Positions 41,371-52,837 of a stretch of 64,000 bases of DNA are shown here, piece by piece. Under the pieces are notes generated by a model that saw only the letters and a program-made list of their open reading frames with translations, ran no database searches and was not told where the DNA came from. The stretch is from Coleofasciculus sp. FACHB-T130 (lineage in GTDB: Bacteria; Cyanobacteriota; Cyanobacteriia; Cyanobacteriales; FACHB-T130), in assembly GCF_014695375.1 (NCBI RefSeq), contig NZ_JACJOG010000022.1, positions 62,001-126,000 on the forward strand. Direction: 5' to 3'. A program made the translations under genes and the position numbers. Each line of letters starts with the position of its first letter. Position 1 is the first letter of the stretch.

Positions 41371-42423
41371 TTAATCTGGGATTCCAATCAGACCCCCGCT
41401 ACCAGCGATCGCTTTGCCGATGGCATAGGCGGGGATATTCTGCGATTCAAACCAGCTGATGGTTTGGTCGGCTTGGTTTGGGGGCACAAGGACTACAAAA
41501 CCGATGCCCATATTGAAAGTATTAAACATATCGGCGGGTTTGACTTCACCAGCGTCAGCAAGCCAATTAAAAATAGGCGGAATTTTCCACGATTGAAGAT
41601 CGATCTGGATAGATAAATCGGCACCAATACAGCGAGGTAAGTTTTCTGGCAAGCCGCCACCCGTAATGTGAGCCATGCCATGAATGTCAAGCCCAGCCTT
41701 CCGTGCTGCTAAAACGGGTTTGACGTAAATCCGGGTGGGAGTTAATAAAACTTCCCCAAAATTCTTACCGTCTAAGGGCGCAAAGCCTTCCCCCCTAACA
41801 TCGGTTGGGGAGGCGTGCAAGTCAACGCCGCTACGTTCAACAATCTTCCGCACCAGACTAAAACCATTGCTGTGGAGACCTTGGCTCGCAAGCGCGATCG
41901 CCACATCTCCCTCTTTCACCAGAGAACCATCCAATATCTGGCTCTTTTCTACAATCCCCACACAAAAACCCGCCAAGTCATACTCGCCCAGTTGGTAAAA
42001 ACCCGGCATTTCTGCGGTTTCTCCTCCCAGGAGGGCACACCCCGACTCGCGACATCCCGCAGCGATGCCATCAACCACCTGAGTCAGCTGCTCTGGGTTT
42101 AGTTGCCCTGTGGCTAAATAATCCAGAAAAAATAACGGTTCTGCGCCACACGTCAACACATCGTTGACGCACATTGCTACAAGGTCAATTCCCACGGTGT
42201 GGTGAAAGTTGAGCTGATGGGCGAGTTTTAGCTTGGTGCCTACGCCATCCGTCCCTGAAACCAAAACCGGCTCTTTGTATCCAGTTGGCAACTGAAACCA
42301 ACCACTAAAGCCGCCTAAACCACCCAATACTTCTGAGCGGTGCGTACTTTGCACCAAACTGCGGATTTTCTCTACAAAACTCCGCCCCGCCTCAACATCT
42401 ACACCAGCGTCTCGATAATCCAT
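41371..42423 (-). CDS. purM: Phosphoribosylformylglycinamidine cyclo-ligase (AIR synthase)
   Basis: 350 residues. [33 protein letters not shown], the glycine-rich [47 protein letters not shown] and [13 protein letters not shown] are PurM landmarks. It closes the imidazole ring in purine synthesis using ATP. It is convergent with tRNA-Cys, and only 2 bases separate their ends, so no separate terminator fits between them. Confidence 0.96.
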   Translation of the reverse strand: MDYRDAGVDVEAGRSFVEKIRSLVQSTHRSEVLGGLGGFSGWFQLPTGYKEPVLVSGTDGVGTKLKLAHQLNFHHTVGIDLVAMCVNDVLTCGAEPLFFLDYLATGQLNPEQLTQVVDGIAAGCRESGCALLGGETAEMPGFYQLGEYDLAGFCVGIVEKSQILDGSLVKEGDVAIALASQGLHSNGFSLVRKIVERSGVDLHASPTDVRGEGFAPLDGKNFGEVLLTPTRIYVKPVLAARKAGLDIHGMAHITGGGLPENLPRCIGADLSIQIDLQSWKIPPIFNWLADAGEVKPADMFNTFNMGIGFVVLVPPNQADQTISWFESQNIPAYAIGKAIAGSGGLIGIPD

Positions 42424-42861
42424 GAATTCAAACCTGTTCAGCAGCGATCAAGAGACGTATTTTACTTGGCTAACGCGACAGATAGGACAGCGATCGCAAT
42501 TTTGTACCGTTGGGCAGCACTATGCCCCGATTGCTTCACCAATTATTCACAAACTGGCTTCCTCGTTTGTGAAGTTCTGATAAAGTTCCGGAAACCTGAT
42601 TTTTGTCTCAAACCATATTGACTTCAACATCATAACCGCATTTTTTCGGAAATTACTGTGTGAAGGTTTCATAAAGTTGTTGCTTCCTAGAGGAAATCCC
42701 CGATCCCCTTTTCAAAAACTTCATGGTAGTCTGTTGCAGTTCCACAGACCAGGGTGAACACAGAACGAGTACGAGTTATCGATTGGGCAAATGAGCCGTC
42801 TGGCGCTACCACTGGCATTTGGCTCTAAGCTCGACCTCCCAGTACTTTTCACAAGGACTCT
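42424..42861. other. Divergent intergenic region, purM / RlpA-like gene
   Basis: 438 bases. A 93-codon plus-strand ORF (42340-42621) begins inside purM in antisense and has no recognisable feature, so I do not call it. I see TCACAAAC/GTTTGTGA-type inverted pieces at 42548-42573. The Shine-Dalgarno AAGGA of the next gene is at its end. Confidence 0.5.
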
Positions 42862-44061
42862 ATGAACCAAAGATTTTGTTTCGGAATGTTTGCAACCCTT
42901 TTAACGACTGCCCTCCTGGGTACGACTACATCTAGTTATGCGGAGTCAATCAAGGGGGTTAACCAAGCTTCCGAATCCCGTGTTTCTCAGGCGCAACAGA
43001 CAAGCAAATCGAGAGTGACTAAAAATAACCTTCGGCAAGCAGTCTCGTCGCCCTTACTCTCAACACCGTCAAACCTTCAGCCGACTGACAGTGTCAAATT
43101 GGGAGAATACCAGTCCCAAGCCGCGCTCCGTTGCTTAGTAAAACCTTGTCCAAGCGCAATGGATCGGGCGGTTGTTGCTAAAATTCTTCCCCATGACTTA
43201 AACGGGTATCAGGCAGCAACACTCTATGTCCGCAGTATTCCAGTCTTAACCTTTCTCGGCTCCCGTCAAGCTCCCGCAGAAAGCACGAAAGTAGGGGAAA
43301 CCCAGAGAACTTCAGACGGGTCGCGTCAAGCGGATGCCAACACTTCTCAAGACGATCCGGTTTGGCGAGCCACTACTGTTGCTGCGAAGCTGAATCAGTT
43401 GAGCCGAGAGCAAGTGGATGCGAAAGCGATCGCGGTCGTTTGGAATGGTGACAAGAGCAACTACAGCATTAAAGTGAATGGCGAGGAACTGGTGGAGGTA
43501 AACGGGAAAACAAGATTGCCCGACACCACTCGTAACGTTGCCACCGATGCCTTACAAGCAACCAATCGGCTGAGACGCCTGATGGGGAACGCGCCGCCGC
43601 TACGGGCAATTGCAGGTGTACCCACATCTAAGCCCAAGCCGCGCCAGATTGCCAAGCGCCCTAGCGCTTCCAGAGTCGCGAACGAGCGATCGCGCATCGC
43701 GCAACAACCAACCAATGCCATTGCCTACAGACCAGTCATCTCCGAGCTTAAGGGCATGGCATCCTGGTATGGTTACGCGGGCAATGGCACTCAAAGTGCC
43801 AGCGGTGAAAGATTCAATGAGAATGCAATGACCGCGGCTCACCGTACCTTACCTTTCGGAACCCAAGTGCGCGTGACTAACACAAACAACGGGCGTTCTG
43901 TCGTCGTGCGAATCAACGATCGCGGGCCTTTTATCCGGGGTCGGATCATTGACGTGTCAGCCGGGGCTGCTAGAGTTCTAGGCATGATCAGCAGTGGTGT
44001 GGCACCCGTGCGTGTAGAAATTCTGGGCAAACCGCAGAAGGTAGCAGTTGATGACAACTAA
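42862..44061 (+). CDS. rlpA: RlpA-like protein with C-terminal double-psi beta-barrel
   Basis: 399 residues. A signal peptide is present ([20 protein letters not shown], then SSYAES). A long low-conservation periplasmic region follows, with a conserved block at about 75-115 ([20 protein letters not shown]). The last 95 residues are the RlpA barrel: [38 protein letters not shown] and [19 protein letters not shown], including the Asp of INDRGPF that is catalytic in lytic RlpA. It cleaves or binds denuded glycan strands of peptidoglycan. The SPOR domain of the E. coli protein is absent. AAGGA precedes the ATG. Confidence 0.9.
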   Translation: MNQRFCFGMFATLLTTALLGTTTSSYAESIKGVNQASESRVSQAQQTSKSRVTKNNLRQAVSSPLLSTPSNLQPTDSVKLGEYQSQAALRCLVKPCPSAMDRAVVAKILPHDLNGYQAATLYVRSIPVLTFLGSRQAPAESTKVGETQRTSDGSRQADANTSQDDPVWRATTVAAKLNQLSREQVDAKAIAVVWNGDKSNYSIKVNGEELVEVNGKTRLPDTTRNVATDALQATNRLRRLMGNAPPLRAIAGVPTSKPKPRQIAKRPSASRVANERSRIAQQPTNAIAYRPVISELKGMASWYGYAGNGTQSASGERFNENAMTAAHRTLPFGTQVRVTNTNNGRSVVVRINDRGPFIRGRIIDVSAGAARVLGMISSGVAPVRVEILGKPQKVAVDDN

Positions 44062-44169
44062 ACTTTTAGCCACAAAGGTGTTAAGCCCAGACTCTTGACA
44101 TTGAACCTCCTGTTCACCTAAAACGCCCAATCCTCTTTTCTGGAGATAGACTACTGGGCAGAGAGTAGT

Positions 44170-44218
44170 GTTAGTGGTTAGTAGTTAGTTGCTCGAAAAC
44201 CAATTACTAACCACTAAC
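44170..44218. repeat. 14-bp inverted repeat upstream of panC-cmk
   Basis: GTTAGTGGTTAGTA (44170-44183) and TACTAACCACTAAC (44205-44218) are perfect arms around a 21-base loop. It lies 20 bases before the gene start, so it could form a hairpin in the leader, or be a remnant of a dispersed element. Confidence 0.6.
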
Positions 44219-44238
44219 AACCAAAAAAGGGGGGTTTG

Positions 44239-45825
44239 GTGCGCCTGTTTACGACAACTGCTGGATTGCACTGCTACTTGGATTTATACCGGCATCCCTT
44301 GAAAATCGGTTTTGTACCGACAATGGGAGCATTGCACGCAGGGCATCTTAGCTTAATCCAACACGCTCGACGCGACAACGATCGGGTCATCGTCAGCATC
44401 TTCGTAAATCCGTTACAGTTTGGCCCGACAGAGGATTTTCAACAATATCCTCGTCGGCTAGAGCAGGATTGGCAATTGTGCGAACAAGCGGGGGTAGATG
44501 CGATTTTTGCTCCCGCTCCTGAAGAAATGTACGGAATGAGGAATGTGGAAAGGACGCTTGCGCCTGTTCCCGATTCCCAATTACCCATTCCCAATGACTT
44601 AACTCAGGTAGTTCCACCGGAGAGCATGACCTCATTGTTGTGCGGTCGCTCTCGTCCCGGACACTTTCAGGGAGTGGCGACAGTGGTGGCGAAGCTATTG
44701 AACCTGGTACAACCGACTCATGCTTATTTTGGCGAGAAAGATGCCCAGCAACTGGCGATTATCCGGCGTCTGGTGGCGGATCTCAATTTGCCGGTAGAGA
44801 TTGTTGGGTGTCCAATCGTCAGGGAGGCGTCGGGACTGGCACTCTCGTCCCGCAATCAGTATCTAAGTGCTGAACAGAAAGAACAGGCGTCTGTCTTGTA
44901 TCGCGGCTTACAGCAAGCGCAGAAGAAATTTAAATCGGGAGATCGCGATCGCATTGTTCTCATTGAGGCAGCTCAAAAGGAATTTGCACTCGTCCCAGAG
45001 GTACAGATCGAGTATATTGAACTGGTTCACCCAACAACTCTCATGCGATTGGAAAAAGTTGACGAGGCGGGACTGTTAAGCATCGCGGCGCGGCTAGGAA
45101 CAACCCGTTTGATTGATAATGTAACTTTGCGCGATCGCCAGCCGATTCTGGCGATTGATGGCCCTGCCGGAGCAGGAAAATCGACCGTAGCCCGCACGGT
45201 TGCCCAGTCTTTAGGACTACTTTATTTAGACACCGGGGCGATGTACCGCGCCCTGACTTGGCTGGTTCTGGAATCAGGAACCAGCGTCAAAGATGAACCC
45301 GCGATCGCCGAATTAGCGAGCGGTTCTCAGATTCAGCTAAGCACCAGTGACGACCTCCAGACGCCAGTGCGGGTTTGGATTCACGATCGGGAAGTCACCC
45401 AGGCAATTCGCTCGCGAGAAGTCACAGCTCAAGTATCAGCGATCGCTGCTCAACCCTACGTCCGCCGAGAACTCGTAAAACAACAGCAGCGCTGGGGAGT
45501 AAAAGGAGGCGTCGTCGCCGAAGGACGCGACATCGGCACCCACGTTTTCCCGGATGCGGAACTCAAAATCTTCTTAACCGCCTCCGCTCAAGCACGGGCG
45601 CAACGCCGTCAGCAAGACCTGAAAAACCAAGCTCAGCCAGAAGTCAGTTTAGAGCAGTTAGAGCGGGACATTCAAGAACGCGATACCCGCGATAGTACCC
45701 GCGCCTTGGCACCCCTGCGAAAGGCAGCCGATGCCATCGAGATCCAAACCGACGGTCTGAGCATAGCCGAAGTCACTGCACAAATTGTCAGCCTTTATCA
45801 TCAAAGGCTGTCTGTGCCTGTCTAG
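44239..45825 (+). CDS. panC/cmk: Bifunctional pantoate-beta-alanine ligase / CMP kinase
   Basis: 528 residues from GTG 44239, with AAGGGGGG upstream; a TTG at 44236 is in the same frame. Residues about 18-290 are pantothenate synthetase: FVPTMGALHAGHLSLIQ with the HxGH motif, IVSIFVNPLQFGP, AYFGEKDAQQLAIIRR and ASGLALSSRNQYLS. Residues about 300-525 are cytidylate kinase: LAIDGPAGAGKSTVAR (P-loop), YLDTGAMYRALTWL, EGRDIGTHVFPDAELKIFL and RDTRDSTRALAPL. The fusion joins coenzyme A synthesis to pyrimidine nucleotide supply and is typical of cyanobacteria. An insertion of about 40 residues with PVPDSQLPIPNDL follows the HxGH region and looks like a lineage-specific loop. Confidence 0.95.
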   Translation: MRLFTTTAGLHCYLDLYRHPLKIGFVPTMGALHAGHLSLIQHARRDNDRVIVSIFVNPLQFGPTEDFQQYPRRLEQDWQLCEQAGVDAIFAPAPEEMYGMRNVERTLAPVPDSQLPIPNDLTQVVPPESMTSLLCGRSRPGHFQGVATVVAKLLNLVQPTHAYFGEKDAQQLAIIRRLVADLNLPVEIVGCPIVREASGLALSSRNQYLSAEQKEQASVLYRGLQQAQKKFKSGDRDRIVLIEAAQKEFALVPEVQIEYIELVHPTTLMRLEKVDEAGLLSIAARLGTTRLIDNVTLRDRQPILAIDGPAGAGKSTVARTVAQSLGLLYLDTGAMYRALTWLVLESGTSVKDEPAIAELASGSQIQLSTSDDLQTPVRVWIHDREVTQAIRSREVTAQVSAIAAQPYVRRELVKQQQRWGVKGGVVAEGRDIGTHVFPDAELKIFLTASAQARAQRRQQDLKNQAQPEVSLEQLERDIQERDTRDSTRALAPLRKAADAIEIQTDGLSIAEVTAQIVSLYHQRLSVPV

Positions 45826-46182
45826 CGGCTGCTTTCTGAACGTACGGTTTAACAAAAATACAAGGTCAGTAAAAACTAACTTTAACCCGGATTAACTTCT
45901 GGTTGGTGAGTATTCTGCTGTAGCCTGCAACAGGGCAGACTTCACTGCCCTGTACAAAAAATAAGCAATTTAACGATAAATGATATAGTTTCTAGCTTTT
46001 AGCGCTCTAGACAGGGATTCTAGAGACGAACAAAGGACAGTAGACGCACGTCCTCTAGCTAGCAGTCTTGCTCGCGCAAGTTGCGCCGCTAGTTGTGAAA
46101 AAATTTTTGAGAAGCATGGTGTCTGGAAGTGGCGGCAGATGAATTGCCGCCCGGATGAAAGGAGGAGTGGAGGGGACTTAAC
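45826..46182. other. Intergenic region before the polysaccharide deacetylase gene
   Basis: 357 bases. It holds the 8-bp-arm hairpin at 45931-45952 and a TCTAGA-centred inverted element at about 46009-46023 (GCTCTAGACAGGGATTCTAGAG). At the right end is a purine-rich Shine-Dalgarno region, GGAGGAGTGGAGGGGA. No ORF is supported. Confidence 0.55.
45931..45952. repeat. CAGGGCAG/CTGCCCTG hairpin
   Basis: 8-bp perfect arms with a 6-base loop, 105 bases after panC-cmk. An A-run, not a T-run, follows on the plus strand, so it is not a canonical terminator. It resembles common dispersed cyanobacterial hairpins. Confidence 0.5.
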
Positions 46183-47160
46183 GTGGCAAAGTATGACAGA
46201 TTTCTCTGGCGGGAAAAAACAACATTAATTGCTCTGGCTGCGGCTGCTAGTAGTTTTATTGCTGGTCTCATGTTGCCAGTAAACCCACAAGGTAGCGATC
46301 CAGAAATTCTTCTATCCCCTACTGAAAAAATGGGGCATCACACCCCCGAAAAAAGTGGCATTGATATCCAAGCTTTAAAGGCACAGCGAGATGAGGCATT
46401 TGTAAAGGTATTCTCTCGATTGGAACAGGAGGCACAAGACAGACGCCTGATGGTTTCTGTACCTACGCAATTTCAGGGCAAAACCTTTCAGGAAGTAACA
46501 CTCAGCAGCAAAGAGAAAGTTATCGCCCTGACATTTGATGACGGACCTTGGCCTAAAAGCACGTTGGAAGTGCTGGAAATCCTCAAGAAAAATAACATCA
46601 AGGCAACGTTCTTTATGGTGGGGAAGAACGTGAAAAATTTTCCCCACTTGGCGCGTCAAGTTTCCCTAGATGGTCACGCGATTGGGAATCACACTTGGAG
46701 CCACCTTTACCATCGCTTCAACGAAACTGGAGCTTCCAGTGAAATTGACCGTACATCCGACATGATTTATCAAACTACAGGCATCAAGACAACTCTATTT
46801 CGTCCACCCGGTGGTCATCTTAAAAACGGATTAGCTGCCTACGCCCATAAGAAGAATTACGCGGTTGTGATGTGGTCTTCTGATTCAAGAGACTATAGCC
46901 GTCCTTCGGTGCCATTATTCATCAAGCACGCGCTAACTGGAATCACACCAGGCGGAATTGTCCTGATGCACGATGGAGGTGGCAATCGAGACCACACGGT
47001 GCGGGCTTTACCCCAATTAATCACCGAATACAAAAAGCGTGGCTACAGGTTTGTCACGGTGCCAGAACTGATGGAGATGCAAGACAAAGAAGTTAAGTTG
47101 GCAGCCGCTGCTAAACGAGTTCCTCCAAAAGTTCAATCGGCTGTTCCAAAACCTGAATAA
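46183..47160 (+). CDS. Polysaccharide deacetylase (NodB homology)
   Basis: 325 residues from GTG 46183 with AGGGGA upstream. An N-terminal membrane anchor or signal (LIALAAAASSFIAGLMLPV, about 14-35) sends it outside the cytoplasmic membrane. The NodB domain (about 110-300) has the metal site: IALTFDDGPWPKS (catalytic Asp-Asp), HAIGNHTWSHLY (HxxxH-type), FRPPGGH (Arg), MWSSDSRDY and VLMHDGGG (His). It probably removes N-acetyl groups from peptidoglycan or an extracellular polysaccharide; which one is not visible. It has its own leader and is convergent with gltS. Confidence 0.92.
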   Translation: MAKYDRFLWREKTTLIALAAAASSFIAGLMLPVNPQGSDPEILLSPTEKMGHHTPEKSGIDIQALKAQRDEAFVKVFSRLEQEAQDRRLMVSVPTQFQGKTFQEVTLSSKEKVIALTFDDGPWPKSTLEVLEILKKNNIKATFFMVGKNVKNFPHLARQVSLDGHAIGNHTWSHLYHRFNETGASSEIDRTSDMIYQTTGIKTTLFRPPGGHLKNGLAAYAHKKNYAVVMWSSDSRDYSRPSVPLFIKHALTGITPGGIVLMHDGGGNRDHTVRALPQLITEYKKRGYRFVTVPELMEMQDKEVKLAAAAKRVPPKVQSAVPKPE

Positions 47161-47209
47161 GGGAAGAGAATATTTCCTCTTTTCAGGTGCGATACAAAGG
47201 TGGCTGGTG

Positions 47210-47259
47210 ATTGGGAAAAAGTTTTAAGTTTTGAGTGGTGAGCCTTGAATTAAAGAAAT
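47210..47259. repeat. ATTGGGAAAAAGTTTTAAG-type intergenic repeat
   Basis: The tract shares ATTGGGAAAAAGTTTT and TTGAATTAAAGAA with 19919-19952, but with an 11-16 base insertion between the two parts. It is 50 bases beyond the deacetylase stop. Confidence 0.55.
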
Positions 47260-47360
47260 TTATTTTCACTCATCAATCATCACTTTCATTACTGCTGACC
47301 TGTACGATGTAGCGGCATTTATAGAATTTATAGAGAAAATTTCTTCTCTATGATGCTGGT

Positions 47361-47392
47361 AAGGGGAACCCGATAGTTCCCCTTGACTTTTT
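47361..47392. terminator. Terminator between deacetylase and gltS
   Basis: AAGGGGAAC-CCGATA-GTTCCCCTT is a 9-bp stem with a 6-base loop, followed by GACTTTTT on the plus strand. It lies between two convergent genes. Confidence 0.7.
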
Positions 47393-47397
47393 AGTGC

Positions 47398-50300
47398 TTA
47401 CTGCACCGAGCTAAGCACCTTTTCTGGTGTTGCTTCAGGATTGGCTTCTGGAGAATCAGCCTCGGAAGGAGGCACAACTTGCCAGAATTTGGCTAGAGAC
47501 TCAGCCCAGTTGGCTAAAATATCTTTCGCTTTCTGGCTACCTGTACGTTCGGCGTGCAGCTCAATCAGCTCTTTGAGTTGTTGCTCACCGGCAGGTGTCC
47601 TGACTCGTTGCAGCTTGACAATTTCTGGGTTTACCTTCGATGTAAAGCTGCCATCCTCATCGAGGAAGTAAGCTAAACCCCCGGTCATCCCCGCGCCCAC
47701 ATTGCGTCCGACTCTGCCCAAGACGACAATCGCGCCGCCAGTCATGTATTCGCAACAGTGGTCGCCTGCACCTTCGATCACCGCCATGCCCTTGGAATTG
47801 CGAACGGCAAAGCGCTCACCAGCTTGACCATTGGCAAGCATGATGCCGCCCGTGGCACCGTAGAGACAGGTGTTGCCGACAATCACGTTTTGGGCTGGAT
47901 CGTAGGTGGCTGACTGGGGCGGCTTGATGACAATTTCGCCACCATGCATCCCCTTGCCTACGTAGTCATTTGCCTCACCTTCCAGGTTGAGAGTGATGCC
48001 AGGGAGGTTGAAGGCACCAAAACTTTGACCCACACTGCCTTGGAAGTTGAGGGTAAGACTGCCACTCCAGCCGGTGTTTCCATATTGAGACGCGATCGCT
48101 CCCGCAATCCTTGCCCCAACCGTCCGGTCTGTATTTACTACGGTTACAGCTTTGGTCACGCTCGACTGATTTGCGATCGCATCCTTAACTTCCGGGTCGT
48201 TGAGCAATTGATCGTCCAAAACCGAGCCATTGCTATGAACGGCCTCGTGAACCAACCAGGAACGGTCTTCGCGGGTATCGGGAAGACGGGTCAGGCAATC
48301 TAGATTCAGCGCCTGTGTCTTGGTGAGTTTCGTTGGGCGCACCTTCAAGAGGTCGGCTCGACCAATGATGTCGTTGAGCGACCGATATCCCAACCGTGCC
48401 AAGAGACTCCGCACTTCTTCTGCCGCAAAGTAGAAGAAGTTGACGACGTGTTCTGGCATTCCGGGGAAGCGCTTCCGCAAGTTTTCTTGCTGAGAAGCTA
48501 CGCCTACAGGGCAGTTATTGGTATGACAAATCCGCGCCATAATGCAGCCTTCGGCAATCATAGCAATTGAGCCGAAACCGTATTCTTCTCCGCCCATTAA
48601 AGCGGCAATAACGACATCCCAGCCACTCTTAAAGCCACCGTCTACTCGCAGAATCACGCGATCGCGCAAGCTGTTTTCCATGAGGACGCGATGCACTTCG
48701 GTTAACCCCAGTTCCCAAGGGCTTCCGGCGTGTTTAATCGACGACAGCGGAGAAGCGCCCGTACCCCCATCGTGACCGGATATCTGGATAATATCGGCAT
48801 TTGCTTTGGCGACCCCAGCCGCGATGGTACCGATGCCAACTTCTGCTACCAGCTTCACCGATACTCCCGCTTTCGGGTTAATTTGGTGCAAGTCAAAAAT
48901 TAACTGCGCCAAATCTTCAATGGAATAGATATCGTGGTGCGGCGGCGGCGAAATCAACGTCACCCCAGGCTTGGAACGGCGCAGCATGGCGATGTAAGGG
49001 CTAACTTTTGTCCCCGGTAGCTGACCGCCTTCTCCCGGCTTGGCACCTTGAGCGATTTTGATTTCAATTTGCTTGGCGCTCATCAGGTACTCAGGGGTGA
49101 CGCCAAAGCGACCGCTAGCAACCTGCTTAATCGAAGAAGAAGCCGTATCCCCATTCCTTAATCCTTTCAGATGCGGTAAGACCTGGGAATGACCCATTTC
49201 ATCGACATCATCGAGAACTTTGTAACGAACTGGGTCTTCGCCGCCTTCTCCAGAGTTGGATTTACCGCCGATGCGGTTCATGGCGATCGCGAGGGTTTCG
49301 TGCGCTTCCCGCGACAATGCCCCTAGAGACATCCCACCTGTAGCGAAACGCTTGAAAATTTCCTCGACTGGCTCTACTTCTGCCAGTGGAATGGGGGCGC
49401 GATCGCTTTCTAGATCCAGCAAATCTCTGAGCGCCGTTACGGGTCGCCCTTGCAAGTGCTTTTGATAAACTTCGTAGTGGTCGTACTGCGGATTCTTCAC
49501 CGCCTGATGCAGCGACTTGGCAACTTCTGGGCTGTTCATGTGGTACTCGCCCCCCGGACGGTACTGCACAAAGCCACAGTTCTCCAGCTTTTTGCGCGGC
49601 ACTTCTGGGAACGCCGCCGAATGGAAGGACATCACTTCTTGGGCAAGTTCTGCTACGCTCAAGCCACCGAGGCGCGACGCCGTCCCCGCAAAGCCGAGCT
49701 TCAGTAAATCTCCTCCAATGCCAATTGCCTCAAAAATTTGTGCCCCTTGATAGCTAGACAGCAGAGAAATCCCCATTTTTGAGAGAATTTTCAACAACCC
49801 AGCTTCTACGGCTTTGCAGTAATTTTTTTGAGCCTGCTCTAAGCTAATACTCTTGATTCTGCCCCGCTGCATCATATTTTGGGTTTTGCTATCGCTCCAC
49901 CAATGACGCACGGTTTCCAGAGATAGATAAGGACAAACCGCAGAAGCACCGTAGCCAATTAGACAAGCAAAGTGGTGGGTACTCCAGCACTGAGCGGTAT
50001 CGACAATTAGAGATGCCCTCGTCCGCAGACCCTGCTGGATCAAGTGGTGGTGTACTGCCCCTACAGCTAAGAGCGGTGGAATATAGCTAGATTCAGCGCT
50101 GATACCACTGGCGATGCGATCGCTTAGAATGATTATTTCTTTCCCAGCACGGACCGCTTGAGCTGCTGCTTCGCATAAGCTTCTAACCGCTGCCTCTAGC
50201 CCTTCTGGCCCTTTCTCAATTTCAAACAGCGTTGAGAACTGCTCTGTCTCGAAAGAAGAAGCGCAGATTTGCTCTAGTTGTGCTTCATTCAGAACCGGAG

Positions 50301-52062
50301 ACTCTAACTTCAGCAACCGGGCATACTCTGGTTTCACTTCCAAGAGATTTCCCCGCTTACCCAGAGAAACCGATAGCGACATCACCATGCCTTCGCGCAG
50401 GGGGTCAATTGGCGGATTTGTCACCTGGGCGAAGCGCTGCTTGAAATAGTCATAAAGCAAATGCGGCTTTTCTGACAGCACTGCGAGGGGAATGTCATCT
50501 CCCATGCAAAATGTCGGTTCTTTTCCAGAAGACGCCATTTCCTCAATGACCATTTCCACATCTTCAGTGGTGTAGCCAAAGGCAATTTGCTGGCGCAGCA
50601 AGGTTTGATTATCCAGCTTTGGTTCTGGTGCAAAAGGCTCCGCTGCTAGATTTTGTCGGTGAGACGCTAGCCACTCTCCATAAGGATGGGTAGCGGCAAT
50701 CCGTTCCTTAATCTCCCAATTTTTTTGAACTTCGTGGGTTTCCAGGTCAACGGCGATCATTTGACCTGGCCCCAAGCGACCTTTTTCCAGAATCTCTGCT
50801 TCGGGCAAATCGACTACACCGGCTTCGGAAGCGACGACGACGTAGCCATCCCGCGTGATGCTGTATCGAGCCGGTCGCAGACCGTTGCGGTCGAGGGTCG
50901 CCCCTACTTTTTTCCCGTCGCTGAATACTAGCAGTGCTGGGCCATCCCAAGGTTCCTGAAGCCCGTTGTAATATTCATAAAAATTAACAATTTCTGGACG
51001 CTCCAACAATTCCGGCTGATTTTGGTACGCCTCTGGCACCATAATCGTCAAGGCTTCCAGAGGACTCCGACCCGTGCGTACCAGTAACTCTAGTACGTTA
51101 TCAAGAGTTGCCGAGTCGCTATTATCGAGATGAACGAGTGGCTTGAGGTCGTTGATGCGTTCTCCCCAAAGCGGGTGCTTCAGCTCTGCCTCTCGTGCCA
51201 TCATCCAGTTAATATTTCCCAACAGCGTATTAATTTCGCCGTTATGCCCCAAAAGCCGCATTGGTTGGGCTAGAGGCCATTTGGGCAGGGTGTTGGTGCT
51301 GAAGCGTCGGTGATAGACCGCAAAGGCGCTCTTATAAACTGGATTTTTTAAATCTGTATAAAATTCTCCCAGCACGGCGGAGCGCACCATGCCCTTATAA
51401 ACGATGGTGCGGCTAGAGAACGAACAGACGTAAAAATCTTCCGACCATTCTAGATCGAGGTCGCTATTGGCCTTGAGTGCCTTGCTGATACGGCAGCGAG
51501 CCAAATACAACTTTCGTTCCAGTTCATCGCCCTGTAAATGGGTCGAGGTACAGATCAGCTGCTCGATTCGTGGCTGGTTCTCTTTTGCCTGTATCCCAAG
51601 CACCTGGGGCTGTACTGGCACCTCTCGCCATCCCAAGACAGTTAATTCTTCCTGTTCGAGAGTTTTCCGAACAATGTCCTTGGCTCTGCTGGCAGCTTCG
51701 GTATCTTGGGGTAAAAATACCATTGCCACCCCTGTCTGCTGAGTCGGGGGCATTTCTATGCTTTGAGTTGCCAACCATTCACCCAACAGTTCCCACGGAA
51801 TGGCGGTCATCAAACCGGCTCCATCCCCAGAATCCTGGTCAGCACTACAACCGCCCCGGTGTTCCAGACAAGCCAGGGCAGATAAAGACTTCTCGACTAA
51901 TTCATGCTCTGGCGTTCCCTGCGGATTGGCGATGAAGCCGACGCCGCAGGCATCGCGTTCCTCTACCAACCATCGCGGGCCAGGAGAGGTTTCTGCCCCC
52001 TTTAGCGTTCCCTGTAATTGATGATTATCATTCACACTCCTGTTCTCCATGAGCTGATCCAC
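47398..52062 (-). CDS. gltS: Ferredoxin-dependent glutamate synthase (Fd-GOGAT)
   Basis: 1554 residues from GTG 52062, which has AAGGAA 7 bases upstream; the ATG at 52050 has none. A propeptide of 38 residues precedes Cys39 ([10 protein letters not shown]), the N-terminal nucleophile of the glutaminase domain. The central domain, FMN-binding barrel ([26 protein letters not shown]) and the 3Fe-4S cysteines ([16 protein letters not shown]) follow, then the C-terminal beta-helix with GG-rich repeats. Between DPVRY and [10 protein letters not shown] lies an insert of about 25 residues that NADPH-type GltB of E. coli lacks; this is the ferredoxin loop. It makes two glutamates from glutamine and 2-oxoglutarate with photosynthetic electrons. 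Confidence 0.95.
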   Translation of the reverse strand: MDQLMENRSVNDNHQLQGTLKGAETSPGPRWLVEERDACGVGFIANPQGTPEHELVEKSLSALACLEHRGGCSADQDSGDGAGLMTAIPWELLGEWLATQSIEMPPTQQTGVAMVFLPQDTEAASRAKDIVRKTLEQEELTVLGWREVPVQPQVLGIQAKENQPRIEQLICTSTHLQGDELERKLYLARCRISKALKANSDLDLEWSEDFYVCSFSSRTIVYKGMVRSAVLGEFYTDLKNPVYKSAFAVYHRRFSTNTLPKWPLAQPMRLLGHNGEINTLLGNINWMMAREAELKHPLWGERINDLKPLVHLDNSDSATLDNVLELLVRTGRSPLEALTIMVPEAYQNQPELLERPEIVNFYEYYNGLQEPWDGPALLVFSDGKKVGATLDRNGLRPARYSITRDGYVVVASEAGVVDLPEAEILEKGRLGPGQMIAVDLETHEVQKNWEIKERIAATHPYGEWLASHRQNLAAEPFAPEPKLDNQTLLRQQIAFGYTTEDVEMVIEEMASSGKEPTFCMGDDIPLAVLSEKPHLLYDYFKQRFAQVTNPPIDPLREGMVMSLSVSLGKRGNLLEVKPEYARLLKLESPVLNEAQLEQICASSFETEQFSTLFEIEKGPEGLEAAVRSLCEAAAQAVRAGKEIIILSDRIASGISAESSYIPPLLAVGAVHHHLIQQGLRTRASLIVDTAQCWSTHHFACLIGYGASAVCPYLSLETVRHWWSDSKTQNMMQRGRIKSISLEQAQKNYCKAVEAGLLKILSKMGISLLSSYQGAQIFEAIGIGGDLLKLGFAGTASRLGGLSVAELAQEVMSFHSAAFPEVPRKKLENCGFVQYRPGGEYHMNSPEVAKSLHQAVKNPQYDHYEVYQKHLQGRPVTALRDLLDLESDRAPIPLAEVEPVEEIFKRFATGGMSLGALSREAHETLAIAMNRIGGKSNSGEGGEDPVRYKVLDDVDEMGHSQVLPHLKGLRNGDTASSSIKQVASGRFGVTPEYLMSAKQIEIKIAQGAKPGEGGQLPGTKVSPYIAMLRRSKPGVTLISPPPHHDIYSIEDLAQLIFDLHQINPKAGVSVKLVAEVGIGTIAAGVAKANADIIQISGHDGGTGASPLSSIKHAGSPWELGLTEVHRVLMENSLRDRVILRVDGGFKSGWDVVIAALMGGEEYGFGSIAMIAEGCIMARICHTNNCPVGVASQQENLRKRFPGMPEHVVNFFYFAAEEVRSLLARLGYRSLNDIIGRADLLKVRPTKLTKTQALNLDCLTRLPDTREDRSWLVHEAVHSNGSVLDDQLLNDPEVKDAIANQSSVTKAVTVVNTDRTVGARIAGAIASQYGNTGWSGSLTLNFQGSVGQSFGAFNLPGITLNLEGEANDYVGKGMHGGEIVIKPPQSATYDPAQNVIVGNTCLYGATGGIMLANGQAGERFAVRNSKGMAVIEGAGDHCCEYMTGGAIVVLGRVGRNVGAGMTGGLAYFLDEDGSFTSKVNPEIVKLQRVRTPAGEQQLKELIELHAERTGSQKAKDILANWAESLAKFWQVVPPSEADSPEANPEATPEKVLSSVQ

Positions 52063-52837
52063 GTTTTTCCTTTACTTACTGATACAAATTTCCCGTTCTC
52101 AGGTTGCTAACCCTGTGGCAAGACTTTACTAAACAACAGGATTAAAAATTGTCAAACGATGACAAAACTCGTCGTCAATGTATTTAAACACTCATTTCAG
52201 TCTTCTCTCGCCGAGACTAGGTGATGCCTCCAAAGCCTGACTTATCTAGATATAGTTGCCATTTGACCATGAAGGCTGCAACTGAATGACATTACTACTT
52301 TTTCTGCTTTTTTTGCGCTAGAGGCAAGGGTGACAAAACTGGGTGTCAGAGCGATCGCTTCCCGCAAGGTGCTGTTAAGAACCTCGTTCTAACCCGATTC
52401 CTATACCAGCAGCCTGCAAGAGTGACGGATTAGACATCTTATCATTTTTTAATGACGCCTAATATAAATCCCCGACGCTGGTCAAGGGACTGGTAAGCGA
52501 CCCCAAGACATAGAGCCAGGACAAACAAATTGTAGGGGCTATCGTCAACACCAAGTCTAGACTGGGCTATGTTTTTAGCCGCTACTTTGAGAGCGAATGC
52601 TTCGCCCTATTGAGTTGTTGAATAAAGCGTCTTGCCGAACCCTGCGGTTATGCTTTTTATTATGAAGCTAAAAAAGCAGGCTTGAGAAGATAAAGTCATT
52701 GTTTTTTGATAGTTGTGCTGCTGACGCGCTGAGTTATTTTAGAAGTCTTGACTCTGTAGACACGCATCCAGCGTTATCCAGGTGTATGGCAAATACGCCC
52801 CTACAGAAGAGCTGCCCTATTTTATTGATGTTGTCGA
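52063..52837. other. Long divergent intergenic region between gltS and the glycosidase gene
   Basis: 775 bases without a convincing ORF. I looked for the NtcA pattern GTA-N8-TAC near gltS and found none. One HIP1 site is present at about 52352 (in AGCGATCGCTTCCCGC). The rest is of mixed composition, and no strong hairpin was seen. Confidence 0.55.

Noticed and set aside
45931-45952. The hairpin after panC-cmk as an intrinsic terminator
   Set aside because: The stem is followed by A residues on the plus strand and has no T-run on either strand; kept only as a hairpin repeat.
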